Below, one piece after another: positions 7,869 to 15,534 of a stretch of 17,311 nucleotides of DNA (position 1 is the stretch's first letter; every line of letters begins with the position of its first letter). The translations under genes were made by a program, and so were the position numbers. The notes under the pieces are model-generated. The model was not told the DNA's origin, ran no database searches, and saw nothing but the letters and a program-made list of their open reading frames with translations. The stretch comes from an uncultured Alphaproteobacteria bacterium (GTDB lineage: Bacteria; Pseudomonadota; Alphaproteobacteria; RF32; CAG-239). The stretch lies in NCBI GenBank assembly GCA_944391365.1, contig CALXTH010000169.1, forward strand, positions 1-17,311. The letters are read 5' to 3'.

Positions 7869-7893
7869 ATTCTGGAAAATATTTTTGCAGAAT
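7869..7893. terminator. Possible bidirectional terminator between convergent genes
   Basis: ATTCTG (7869-7874) and CAGAAT (7888-7893) form a six-base-pair stem around an inner AAAATATTTT palindrome. It lies in the 55-base gap between the convergent EAL-like and muramidase genes. The T-tracts are poor, so confidence is low. Confidence 0.3.
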
Positions 7894-7897
7894 AAAA

Positions 7898-9322
7898 TTA
7901 ACGTCCGTTATTTTGAAGAGCTGCCGCAACAACAAAAGTCCGACTTTCCTGCTCTACGGTCGCAATATAAGTTTCCTGATATTTTTTTGCCCGTTTTTTC
8001 AGACCCTTGCCAAAACGGGAAGTCTTTATTTCACCGCTCTTAACTTTTCCGTCAGTTTGTTTATGCATAAAGAAACTGCGCTCTTTAATCAACATCCGGT
8101 AAAAAGCTTCTTCGGCCTTCGGAGAAGAGGCCAGTTTGTTGATTTCGGCAACTCGTTCGGCCGTATTTTTGGGCAGCCTGACCTGAGCCCCTTTCTGACG
8201 AGCCGCTTTCAGCCCCTGGTTGACGAAGCTTTGTACTGTTGAAGGCTTATGATTGACATACATGTCAAACATCAGTAGAGCAATGCTTTCATTGCGATAA
8301 TCCCCGATTCTGTAATGCTCAAAGTACTGTTTTTGATAAATTAGCTTGGCTTGTTCCCGGGTCAGAGCTTTGACCGATTTCGGAAACTTTGCCTTCCGGG
8401 CCTCTTGAGCGTGTTCTTTCCAAAAAGTATTGAGTGTTCCCTGAATGATGCCCATATTGGTCGGCTGATCAATGGTGCGGCTGTCGGCATATCCGCCTTC
8501 ATTGCCGAATATTTCATCCATAAATTTATCAAAAAGGATTTTTTTGTCTTTCTCCGTACGGTGAAAAGGCTTGATTTTCTGAGCCTCCTCCAAAAATGAA
8601 GCTGTTTTTTCATCTGCTTTTTCAAGAGTTGATGACGCTTTTGGGGTTTTAATATTTTCGGTTTTATTTTCAGATGAGGATTCTTTGTCTCCGGATAAAG
8701 ACACAACATGACCGGCGGTGGCAACTGCTCCTGCAACTGAAATACCGACCAGAAACTTTTTGGTCATGTCCTGCAACTGTCGGGAGCCTCCGGGCAAATT
8801 AACGGACTGAACCCCGGCTTTGACAAACCCGGCAAGGGAAACCGCTGCAAATTTTGCATGATCTTTGTATTTTTCGAATAAATAATGCCGGTAGTCTTTT
8901 TCCATCTGGTCAACATAGGCCTTGGAAATCAAAACACGATAACCCTTTTCCGGATAGGCCTCGCTCAGTTTACGGGCCAGACTGACGGCTTTGTTGTACT
9001 TGCGCTGGCAGCGGGCTAAAATACTTTCAATGATTTCCGTATCTTTTCTATTCTTGTGGCGTGTGCTGAAAGGCGCAATATAACTGACACCGTTCAGCCG
9101 GACGATTCTCGGCGTTTCTCCGGCCTGATGATATTTTTCAGCTTCAATAAACTGCAAATCCAGATAATCACTGAAAAAGCATTTTTTGATCAGCTCATCA
9201 TCTCCTTCGCGGGCATACTCAAACGGAATAATGAGAGATTCATTATTTAAAGTAATTTTCCGCACCGGCAGATTATGCTTTTGGTATTCTTCAATTAAAA
9301 AATTTTTGTTTTTGGCATCCAT
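7898..9322 (-). CDS. GH108-type N-acetylmuramidase (lysozyme-like) with unknown N-terminal half and internal membrane anchor
   Basis: A 474-residue protein whose residues 262-365 match glycoside hydrolase family 108: NEGGY (274-278, catalytic Glu 275), PTNMGIIQGTLNTF (287-300), IYQKQYFEHYRIGDY (328-342) and FDMYVNH (352-358). Such enzymes cleave peptidoglycan. Residues 1-150 are a charged domain I do not recognise. A Gly/Ala-rich hydrophobic segment (190-209) preceded by Lys-Lys suggests one helix with the N-terminus inside and the muramidase in the periplasm. Residues 210-250 are a Ser/Lys/Glu-rich linker, and about 100 residues follow the catalytic core. There is no cleavable signal peptide at the N-terminus. 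It is roughly 2.5 times the size of a plain GH108 endolysin. No phage genes flank it. A strong promoter lies just upstream. The family assignment is by motif only. Confidence 0.75.
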   Translation of the reverse strand: MDAKNKNFLIEEYQKHNLPVRKITLNNESLIIPFEYAREGDDELIKKCFFSDYLDLQFIEAEKYHQAGETPRIVRLNGVSYIAPFSTRHKNRKDTEIIESILARCQRKYNKAVSLARKLSEAYPEKGYRVLISKAYVDQMEKDYRHYLFEKYKDHAKFAAVSLAGFVKAGVQSVNLPGGSRQLQDMTKKFLVGISVAGAVATAGHVVSLSGDKESSSENKTENIKTPKASSTLEKADEKTASFLEEAQKIKPFHRTEKDKKILFDKFMDEIFGNEGGYADSRTIDQPTNMGIIQGTLNTFWKEHAQEARKAKFPKSVKALTREQAKLIYQKQYFEHYRIGDYRNESIALLMFDMYVNHKPSTVQSFVNQGLKAARQKGAQVRLPKNTAERVAEINKLASSPKAEEAFYRMLIKERSFFMHKQTDGKVKSGEIKTSRFGKGLKKRAKKYQETYIATVEQESRTFVVAAALQNNGR

Positions 9323-9355
9323 AGTCTACCCGGAAGATAATTAAACTTTTCTTTT

Positions 9356-9384
9356 ATTATAGAACGGATTTATTACTTTTTCAA
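9356..9384 (-). promoter_or_regulatory. Strong predicted promoter of the muramidase gene
   Basis: On the minus strand TTGAAA (9384-9379), exactly 17 bases and a perfect TATAAT (9361-9356) lie upstream of the ATG at 9322. The predicted 5' leader is about 27 bases. Confidence 0.7.
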
Positions 9385-9413
9385 TAATATTTAAGCTATC
9401 GGATTTAGAATCA

Positions 9414-9440
9414 TTGACAATCAATATTGCGGGTTATAGA
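9414..9440 (+). promoter_or_regulatory. Predicted promoter of the orphan 118-residue gene
   Basis: A perfect TTGACA (9414-9419) is followed after 15 bases by TATAGA (9435-9440). The spacer is short. It overlaps a CAATATTG palindrome (9422-9429). It points to the gene at 9481. Confidence 0.45.
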
Positions 9441-9480
9441 TATTATTTTATAAAAATGATAACTTTTTCGGATAACACCA

Positions 9481-9837
9481 ATGAAAGAAACACTGCCGCC
9501 GATGGATGAATTTTTCCCGCTGCTGATCGGAACTTATATCCGGATTGCAACCGTTGTCAAATGCCTGAAAGCCGAAGAAGCCGGCGGTGAATATGCCCCG
9601 CAGACTGCAAAATTTAAAATATCAAAAGAAGATTATACCCGCTTGCGTGAAAGCGGACTGGATTCGCCGTTGTTGGGGCTGACTCTTGAATATGATGAAG
9701 ACAAATCGCTTTTATCGGTTGCTCCGGATAAATACGTACTGGATTTATACACCAACAAAATCATGCGGGAAGTTGCCTTGCAGCAGGCTGAAGATTTCAA
9801 AAATAGATATTCAAAATTTATCACCCTGCAGGAATAA
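9481..9837 (+). CDS. Hypothetical cytoplasmic protein (118 aa)
   Basis: A 118-residue acidic, soluble-looking protein with no signal peptide or membrane segment. The N-terminus (MKETLPPMDEFFPLLIGTYIRI) is hydrophobic in part, the middle has alternating charged and hydrophobic residues suggesting beta strands, and the last 30 residues form a likely amphipathic helix. It has its own promoter-like sequence and only a weak GGA upstream of the ATG. It ends 12 bases before the convergent SMR gene. The composition and codon use look like neighbouring real genes, and the frame has no competing ORF of similar quality. I do not recognise the family. Confidence 0.6.
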   Translation: MKETLPPMDEFFPLLIGTYIRIATVVKCLKAEEAGGEYAPQTAKFKISKEDYTRLRESGLDSPLLGLTLEYDEDKSLLSVAPDKYVLDLYTNKIMREVALQQAEDFKNRYSKFITLQE

Positions 9838-9849
9838 ATATTTGTTCAC

Positions 9850-10167
9850 TCAGGAAACGATTTTCAACCCGATAACCCCGAAAATAATCAGGGCAACACT
9901 CAAAATTCTGGACAATTTTCGGCTTTCCCCGAAAAAAATCATGTTAACCAAAACAGCACCAGCCGTACCAAGCCCCATCCAGACGGCATAAGCAATGCTC
10001 ATATTCAGATAGGTCAATGACTGGTATAAAAACAGATAAGACAAAGCAAACCCGCCGGCAAACAGACATAAACTGAAAGCTGTTTTTTCCCGACTGAATA
10101 ATTTTAACCCGACAACGCCGATAATTTCAAGTGTTGCCGCGGCAAGAACATAAAACCAACCTGTCAT
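9850..10167 (-). CDS. SMR-family small multidrug/guanidinium-type efflux subunit B
   Basis: A 105-residue protein with four transmembrane helices, the standard SMR length. The proton/substrate-binding Glu 14 (AAATLEIIG), Tyr 60 and Trp 63 (AYAVWMGLGT) stand at the positions known from EmrE, and the GVIGLK motif (98-102) is in helix 4. SMR proteins exchange protons for cationic or guanidinium-like substrates across the inner membrane. Its start overlaps the stop of the upstream SMR gene (ATGA at 10167-10164), so the two are translationally coupled, and they probably form a heterodimer of the YkkCD/EbrAB/NepAB type. The Shine-Dalgarno is CGGAG followed by AAAAGAA. Substrate cannot be read from the sequence. 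Confidence 0.9.
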   Translation of the reverse strand: MTGWFYVLAAATLEIIGVVGLKLFSREKTAFSLCLFAGGFALSYLFLYQSLTYLNMSIAYAVWMGLGTAGAVLVNMIFFGESRKLSRILSVALIIFGVIGLKIVS

Positions 10168-10508
10168 TTCTTTTCTCCGGAGTGTTCGGGAACTTCATTT
10201 TCGGACAGCTTCAAACTGATAACGCCGATAACCAGCACCCCGATAAAAAAGCCTTTCGCAAATGAAAAATCAACATGAAACATAAATGTATCCATCAATG
10301 CCGAACAAATTGTTCCGACAGCCGAAAACACCGCATAAACCGTCCCGGTTTGAACAGATTCGCAAGCCTTCTCCAAAAAATAAAAATCAACAATAATAAT
10401 TGCCGCAATAAGGGCAAAATCAAAATAACTTTCAGCAACATTAAAGCCATAAACCCAGAGCAATTCAAACAAACAGGTCAGAACCACATATATCCATCCC
10501 TTGCTGAT
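10164..10508 (-). CDS. SMR-family small multidrug efflux subunit A, apparent ATC start codon
   Basis: This is the first subunit of the paired SMR system. From the proposed start the product is 114 residues with WIYVVLTCLFELLWVYGFN as helix 1 (key Glu 15) and VYAVFSAVGT where partner proteins have Trp (here Phe 61). The C-terminal tail is charged (residues 101-114). The only conventional start in frame is a GTG at 10487, but that removes the first seven residues of helix 1, including the Trp found near the start of relatives. At 10508 there is an ATC preceded by GGGAGAAAAGAA, which matches the CGGAGAAAAGAA in front of the ATG of the second subunit at 11 of 12 bases. ATC, or an ATG mutated to ATC, is thus the likely start. 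The asymmetric pair (Trp only in subunit B) suggests a heterodimer. Confidence 0.8.
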   Translation of the reverse strand: MSKGWIYVVLTCLFELLWVYGFNVAESYFDFALIAAIIIVDFYFLEKACESVQTGTVYAVFSAVGTICSALMDTFMFHVDFSFAKGFFIGVLVIGVISLKLSENEVPEHSGEKK

Positions 10509-10545
10509 TTCTTTTCTCCCAAAAAAAAATTAAATCTCTTGCATC

Positions 10546-10574
10546 AAACTATCTGAACAGCAGGAAAAGGTCAA
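10546..10574 (-). promoter_or_regulatory. Possible promoter of the SMR pair
   Basis: On the minus strand TTGACC (10574-10569), 17 bases and TAGTTT (10551-10546) would give a leader of about 30 bases before 10508. The -10 match is weak. The leader contains a run of nine T's but no guanidine-riboswitch motif. Confidence 0.3.
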
Positions 10575-10605
10575 GAAAATCTTAAACGGCTTAAACACGG
10601 CTTTT

Positions 10606-10914
10606 TCAATAATCCCACTGACAACGCTTCAGATCAACATGCGTGTCATCTTTGAAAATAACGCCCTCATTGAGAAGCAGTTGTCTTTGGTCATCCCAGC
10701 CGGGAACCAGTCTGCCGCAGTGATTGACGATTCTGTGACACGGATATTGCCCGTAATATTGAGAACGGCTCAGAACCAAACCGACCAGCCGGGCATTCTT
10801 ACGCCGCCCGATGAGTCGGGCAATTTGTCCGTAGGTGGCCGCTTTTCCCTCCGGAACTTCTTCCACCACGGACAATATCTCATAAGCTAAATCATCATCC
10901 AATATCTGTTTCAT
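10606..10914 (-). CDS. MGMT-family methylated-DNA cysteine S-methyltransferase domain protein
   Basis: A 102-residue protein consisting only of the C-terminal DNA-binding and active-site domain of O6-alkylguanine-DNA alkyltransferases, without the N-terminal domain of Ada/Ogt. It has VPEGKAATYGQIARLIG (20-36, helix-turn-helix region), the flipping-helix Arg in NARLVG (40-45), and PCHRIV (58-63) with the alkyl-acceptor Cys 59. Alkyltransferase-like proteins of this length often have Trp at this position; here the Cys is kept, so direct repair is possible. The frame extends 40 codons further upstream, but the ATG at 10914 is chosen because homology starts there and a TTGCTT-N17-TATAAA promoter lies inside the extension. 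It lies about 98 bases upstream of the SMR pair on the same strand. Confidence 0.85.
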   Translation of the reverse strand: MKQILDDDLAYEILSVVEEVPEGKAATYGQIARLIGRRKNARLVGLVLSRSQYYGQYPCHRIVNHCGRLVPGWDDQRQLLLNEGVIFKDDTHVDLKRCQWDY

Positions 10915-10944
10915 GCCTTTTGTTCCGTAGAATGATTTTCCTTT

Positions 10945-10973
10945 TTTATAACGGAAACAAACAAATAAAGCAA
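10945..10973 (-). promoter_or_regulatory. Predicted promoter of the MGMT-family gene
   Basis: On the minus strand TTGCTT (10973-10968), 17 bases and TATAAA (10950-10945) lie about 30 bases upstream of the ATG at 10914. It supports the shorter start. Confidence 0.5.
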
Positions 10974-11105
10974 CCTTTTTGACGACACCGGAAAAAGCAC
11001 AATCAAAAACGGCTGCCGGAAGAATGTCATTCATATTTTCAAAATAAACCGGAAAATAACAGAGACATTTCTTGTATTTTTTGTACCTTCCGAAAAAAAT
11101 TTGTC

Positions 11106-11135
11106 TTGACTTTTTCAGACTCCGATTAATACCAT
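11106..11135 (+). promoter_or_regulatory. Possible promoter of the giant activase gene
   Basis: TTGACT (11106-11111) is followed after 18 bases by TACCAT (11130-11135); TTAATA at 11127 with a 15-base spacer is an alternative. The gene starts at 11169. Confidence 0.35.
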
Positions 11136-11168
11136 AATGACGGTTTAATAAAACTTATAAGGCGAACA

Positions 11169-14100
11169 ATGACAACCTGGAATGAAAAAACATTATATCT
11201 TGGGATGGATGTCGGTTCAACAACCGTAAAAGCAGTTGTTATTGACGACAAAGAGAATATATTGTTTTCCACATATCAGCGGCACATGTCCGAAGTTCGT
11301 AAAAAGATTGTTTCCATCCTCCGCGAAATAAATGTCCGTTTTTCCGATACTTTATTTAAAATAAGTCTGACCGGTTCGGGAGCCCTGTCATTGTGCAGCC
11401 GCCTGAATATCCCTTTCGTGCAGGAAGTCATAGCCTCAAGCCTGAGTATAAAAAAACAAATACCGGATGCCGATGTCATTATTGAGTTGGGCGGTGAAGA
11501 CGCCAAGCTGACCTTTCTGACCAGCGGAACCGATTTGAGAATGAATGAAACCTGTGCCGGCGGAACCGGAGCCTTTATTGACCAGATGGCATCTTTTTTG
11601 AATATGGATGTCGGCAAAATGGATGAACTGGCGCTGAAATATAAAAATATTTATCCGATTGCTTCCCGCTGCGGCGTATTTGCCAAAACAGACATTGTCC
11701 CGCTGATTAATGAAGGGTGCACCAAAAGCGATATTGCAATGTCAATTATGCAGGCCGTAGTCAACCAGTTTATCGGTGGCTTGGCGCGGGGGCGTGAAAT
11801 TGCCGGAAAAGTTGTGTTCCTCGGCGGGCCGCTGGCTTTTATCAAATCTTTGCGGCAGTGCTTTACCGAAACGCTTAAACTGGAAGCCGAAAATGCGGTT
11901 CTGCCCGAAAGAGCCGAACTCTTTGTTGCTTTGGGCGCTGCGCTGCATGCTTTAAACAGTTCAGAAAATGCTGTCAGTCTGACGGAACTGACCGCGGCTC
12001 TGGAAAAACTGGATGAAGAAAACAATATTCGGAAATTGCCGCCGCTTTTCAAAGACCGGCAGGAAAAAGAAGAATTTGACCAAAGACACCACCAAACGGA
12101 TATTCAAACTTTTCCACTGGAAGAATATGAGGGCAGGGCATGGTTTGGCATAGACAGCGGTTCCACGACGGTAAAAGCTGTTTTGATTGATGAACATAAT
12201 CGCCTGCTTTATTCCTGGTACGGCCCCAACAATGGCGATCCGTTTCGTCAGGCTCTGAAAATTCTTGAAGAAATTTATTCCCGTGCCAAACCGGAACTCA
12301 AAATTCAGGCCGCGGCAGCCACCGGTTATGGCAGTGCTTTGCTGAAAGCCGGATTGAAGCTTGATATTGATGAAGTTGAAACCGTGGCGCATTGCCAGGC
12401 GGCAACTTTTTTTGCGCCTAAAGCCAGCTTTGTTCTGGATATCGGCGGGCAAGACATAAAATGTATGAAGTTGAAAAACGGCATTATCGAAAAAATCGGT
12501 TTAAATGAAGCCTGTTCTTCCGGTTGCGGCTCCTTTATTGAGAACTTTGCCAAATCGCTGAATATGGATATGCCGGCGTTTGTTGATGCGGCAATCAAAG
12601 CCCGACATCCGGTCGACTTGGGAACACGTTGTACGGTATTTATGAACTCAAAAGTCAAACAGGCGCAGAAAGACGGTATCTCTGTCGGAGACATCGCTGC
12701 CGGCCTGTCATATTCGGTAATTAAAAATGCTTGCTATAAAGTCATCAAAATCAATGATGTTGCCGAACTGGGAGACTGTATTGTCGCACAAGGCGGCTCA
12801 TTCCTGAACGATGCACTTCTCCGGGCGTTGGAAATCCAGGTCGGAAAACCTGTTGTCCGCCCCGGGTTGTCCGGGTTGATGGGAGCATTCGGCGCAGCTT
12901 TACTGGCCAAAAAACGCGGTCCCGAAAACGGCAGCCAAACCGCTCTTATAACCCTGGATGAAATAAAAGAACTGCAAATAAAAACCACCAATGCCAGATG
13001 TCAGGGCTGTACCAATCACTGCATGCTGACCGTCACGGATTTTGGCGGTAAAAAGAAATTTATCTCCGGCAACAAATGTGAAAAAGGGGCAGGGCTGGCT
13101 AAAAACAACAAAATCAACCTGTGCGCCTATAAATACGCAAGATTGTTTGAACATTATAAACCACTGCCCAGGGAAAAAGCCGTTCACGGAACCGTCGGCA
13201 TTCCCCGGGCTCTGAATATGTACGAAAATTATCCGCTGTGGTTTACACTTTTTACACATCTGGGCTTCCGGGTAGAGCTGTCGGCACCGTCGTCCAAAAA
13301 ACTGTTTTTCAGCGGCTATGGCTCAATCCCGTCACAAACCGTGTGCTATCCGGCCAAAATGGCACATGGGCATATCATGGATTTGCTGAAAAAAAACGTA
13401 GACTATATTTTTTATCCCTGCATCCCCCGGGAACAGAAAGAATTTGCATCTCAGGAAGACTGTTATAATTGCCCGGTCGTAACAGGATACCCAGAATTGC
13501 TGGCCAAGAATATCTCGGAACTGGCAGAAAGCGGTACCCCGTTTTTTGCGCCGTTTTTGCCTCTGGATGAAAAAATTCTGGCCAAAAGACTTAAATCAAT
13601 TCCGCTGTTTGACGGTTTTTCATCGCTACAGTTGCGCATGGCCGTAAAAAGAGCTTTTGTGGAACTGAGAAAATTTAAGAAAGATATCAGAAATGCCGGT
13701 ATTGAGGCTGTTGAAAAACTAAAGCAGAACGGCGAATACGGCATTGTTCTGGCCGGCCATCCCTATCATATAGACCCGGCCATCAACCACGGCATCCCCG
13801 AACTCATCAATTCCTGCGGGTTGTCGGTTTTGACAGAAGATTCGGTCGCCCATCTGCGCCCCAATCCGGAAGCACTGCGCGTCCGTGACCAGTGGACATA
13901 TCATTCCCGTTTGTATCGGGCAGGAACATTTGCCGCGGATACCCATAATCTGGCAATTTTGCAGCTTGTATCTTTTGGCTGCGGCGTCGATGCCATAACG
14001 GCAGACCAGCTGGAAGAAATCGTGACCTCCAAAGACCGTCTGTATGCACAAATAAAAATTGATGAAGGTGACAATTTGGGGCCGGCCAAAATAAGGATTC

Positions 14101-15413
14101 GTTCTCTCTTGGCCGCCCTGAAAGACAGACAGCGTGAGAAAAATGCCGTCTCAAAACCGGTTTCAAAGAAGGTTCCCGTCTTTACCAAAGAAATGAAAAA
14201 GACCCACACGATTCTGATTCCTCAGCTTTCCCCGGTACATTTTCAGTTTATGGAAACAATATTTGCCAGTGAAGGATATAAGGTTGCCCAGCTGCCGAAA
14301 GTTGACAAAAGCGCAATAGAACTGGGATTAAAACATGTCAACAATGATGCGTGCTTTCCGGCGATCGTGGTGATCGGACAGTTGCTGCAGGCCATTCGCA
14401 ACGGCAACTATGATACCGATAAAATAGCACTGCTGATTTCTCAAACCAGCGGTGGCTGCCGGGCTTCAAATTATGCCGGATTGTTGCGGCGGGCGCTGGC
14501 GCAATGCAATATGGCTCACATTCCGGTCATAACCATGAACGTCAGTGGCAATGTGGACAGTCCCGGTTTTATTCCCGGACATAAAATCTTGCTGCGCTCC
14601 ATTATGGCCGGCTGCTACGGTGATGCGTTAATGCGGATGATAAACCGTGTCTCGCCCTATGAAAAAGTCAGGGGCAGTACCCAAAAACTGGCGGACAAAT
14701 GGGTTAAAATTATCAAAAAAAATCTGAAAAGCGGTAATATCATCACTTTTAATTTTAATATGTTCCGGATGATTCGGGCGTTTGACAAACTGCCGCTGAA
14801 AGATATAAAAAGAAAACCGAGAGTCGGACTGGTTGGCGAAATTTTGTTGAAATATCATCCGGATGCCAACAATCAGGCCGCCAGGATAATAGAAGAAGAG
14901 GGCGGAGAGGCCGTTATCCCGGACTTGATGGATTTCATGCTTTACGGGTTTTATGATCATATTTATAACTATAAATATCTGCAGGGGTCCTGGAAAGCTT
15001 ATGCCGTGAGCCTGTCAAGCATTGCGTTTCTGGAATTTTGCCGTTGGTCCATGCGTGTGGGTTTTGCTTTTTCAAAACGCTTTGAGCCGCCGGTCTTCTT
15101 CAAAAATCTGCGGAAAAAAATTCGCGGCCTGCTGTCTTTGGGGCATCAAACCGGAGAAGGCTGGCTGTTGACGGCTGAAATTGTTGAACTGCTGGAAGCC
15201 GGTGTTGACAACATTCTGTGTATGCAGCCGTTTGGATGCCTGCCCAACCACATCACCGGAAAAGGATTTATCAAAGAAATAAAAAAACGTTTTCCGAATG
15301 CGAATATCATCGCCGTGGACTATGATCCCGGCGCCAGCGAAACCAATCAGATCAACCGCATAAAATTAATGATGTCAGTTTCCAAACAAAACGCGGAAAA
15401 AAAGAAACAATAA
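11169..15413 (+). CDS. Giant 2-hydroxyacyl-CoA dehydratase activase/dehydratase-like fusion protein (two BadF/BadG-type ATPase domains)
   Basis: A 1414-residue cytoplasmic protein. Domain 1 (residues 8-264) is an ASKHA ATPase of the HgdC/BadF/BadG type: GMDVGSTTVKAVVID, ELGGEDAKL, CAGGTGAF (Cys 129) and RCGVFAKTD (Cys 168). Domain 2 (324-580) repeats it: GIDSGSTTVKAVLID, DIGGQDIK, CSSGCGSF (Cys 449) and TRCTVFMNSK (Cys 488). The paired Cys are those that bridge a [4Fe-4S] cluster between subunits in HgdC. Next comes a Cys motif CQGCTNHC plus Cys 637, then a DUF2229-like region (about 676-890) with CYPAKMAHGH and CYNCP, and a region (about 1013-1400) resembling the dehydratase D/HgdB subunit (NNDACFPAI, TSGGCRASNYAG, CMQPFGC). 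Known relatives use ATP to drive low-potential electron transfer to dehydratases or double-cubane reductases. The substrate is unknown. The ATG has AAGG upstream; no separate dehydratase genes adjoin it. Confidence 0.88.
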   Translation: MTTWNEKTLYLGMDVGSTTVKAVVIDDKENILFSTYQRHMSEVRKKIVSILREINVRFSDTLFKISLTGSGALSLCSRLNIPFVQEVIASSLSIKKQIPDADVIIELGGEDAKLTFLTSGTDLRMNETCAGGTGAFIDQMASFLNMDVGKMDELALKYKNIYPIASRCGVFAKTDIVPLINEGCTKSDIAMSIMQAVVNQFIGGLARGREIAGKVVFLGGPLAFIKSLRQCFTETLKLEAENAVLPERAELFVALGAALHALNSSENAVSLTELTAALEKLDEENNIRKLPPLFKDRQEKEEFDQRHHQTDIQTFPLEEYEGRAWFGIDSGSTTVKAVLIDEHNRLLYSWYGPNNGDPFRQALKILEEIYSRAKPELKIQAAAATGYGSALLKAGLKLDIDEVETVAHCQAATFFAPKASFVLDIGGQDIKCMKLKNGIIEKIGLNEACSSGCGSFIENFAKSLNMDMPAFVDAAIKARHPVDLGTRCTVFMNSKVKQAQKDGISVGDIAAGLSYSVIKNACYKVIKINDVAELGDCIVAQGGSFLNDALLRALEIQVGKPVVRPGLSGLMGAFGAALLAKKRGPENGSQTALITLDEIKELQIKTTNARCQGCTNHCMLTVTDFGGKKKFISGNKCEKGAGLAKNNKINLCAYKYARLFEHYKPLPREKAVHGTVGIPRALNMYENYPLWFTLFTHLGFRVELSAPSSKKLFFSGYGSIPSQTVCYPAKMAHGHIMDLLKKNVDYIFYPCIPREQKEFASQEDCYNCPVVTGYPELLAKNISELAESGTPFFAPFLPLDEKILAKRLKSIPLFDGFSSLQLRMAVKRAFVELRKFKKDIRNAGIEAVEKLKQNGEYGIVLAGHPYHIDPAINHGIPELINSCGLSVLTEDSVAHLRPNPEALRVRDQWTYHSRLYRAGTFAADTHNLAILQLVSFGCGVDAITADQLEEIVTSKDRLYAQIKIDEGDNLGPAKIRIRSLLAALKDRQREKNAVSKPVSKKVPVFTKEMKKTHTILIPQLSPVHFQFMETIFASEGYKVAQLPKVDKSAIELGLKHVNNDACFPAIVVIGQLLQAIRNGNYDTDKIALLISQTSGGCRASNYAGLLRRALAQCNMAHIPVITMNVSGNVDSPGFIPGHKILLRSIMAGCYGDALMRMINRVSPYEKVRGSTQKLADKWVKIIKKNLKSGNIITFNFNMFRMIRAFDKLPLKDIKRKPRVGLVGEILLKYHPDANNQAARIIEEEGGEAVIPDLMDFMLYGFYDHIYNYKYLQGSWKAYAVSLSSIAFLEFCRWSMRVGFAFSKRFEPPVFFKNLRKKIRGLLSLGHQTGEGWLLTAEIVELLEAGVDNILCMQPFGCLPNHITGKGFIKEIKKRFPNANIIAVDYDPGASETNQINRIKLMMSVSKQNAEKKKQ

Positions 15414-15415
15414 GG

Positions 15416-15443
15416 AAAAAACTCGATTCTCAGCGCCAGAATC
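15416..15443 (-). terminator. Weak minus-strand hairpin with T-run
   Basis: GATTCT and AGAATC (15425-15430 and 15438-15443) form a six-base-pair stem; on the minus strand it is followed three bases later by six T's (15421-15416). It may be a backup terminator for the small RNA to its right, protecting the activase gene from antisense transcription. The stem on the plus strand has no T-run. Confidence 0.3.
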
Positions 15444-15491
15444 AGCAGCACTGTTCCAATCATATCCGGGTTTGTAATATTTGTATCCGAT

Positions 15492-15523
15492 AAAAAAGCC
15501 TGTTTACCGAAGTAAACAGGCTT
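15492..15523 (-). terminator. Strong intrinsic terminator, minus strand
   Basis: A perfect 12-base-pair stem (15496-15507 with 15512-15523) with a four-base loop, TTCG as read on the minus strand, runs into six T's (15497-15492) on the minus strand. There is no T-run on the plus-strand side, so it terminates leftward transcription. No minus-strand protein gene lies upstream of it, which implies a small RNA. Confidence 0.8.
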
Positions 15524-15534
15524 AATGTCGAAAT

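Noticed and set aside
7724..8242. Plus-strand ORF of 172 codons between the second EAL-like gene and the muramidase
   Set aside because: It overlaps the 3' ends of two convergent genes with conserved motifs and shows no motif of its own.
10509..10605. Guanidine riboswitch ahead of the SMR pair
   Set aside because: SMR genes are often under such control, but no pair of ACGR-loop hairpins or ykkC-type conserved core can be seen; the leader is mainly a T-run.
10915..11034. 40-residue extension of the MGMT-family protein
   Set aside because: No ribosome binding site at 11034, and a good promoter lies inside the extension.
11276..14960. Many minus-strand ORFs of 60-163 codons inside the activase gene
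   Set aside because: They are antisense shadows of a 1414-codon gene with conserved motifs throughout.
15370..15456. Minus-strand small ORF starting MIGTVLLILALRIEFF
   Set aside because: It faintly resembles the start of a DUF3309-type hydrophobic peptide but is only 29 residues, overlaps the activase 3' end and a hairpin, and has no convincing ribosome binding site.
15492..15523. Hairpin as terminator of the giant activase gene
   Set aside because: The T-run is only on the minus-strand side, and the plus-strand side continues with mixed sequence.
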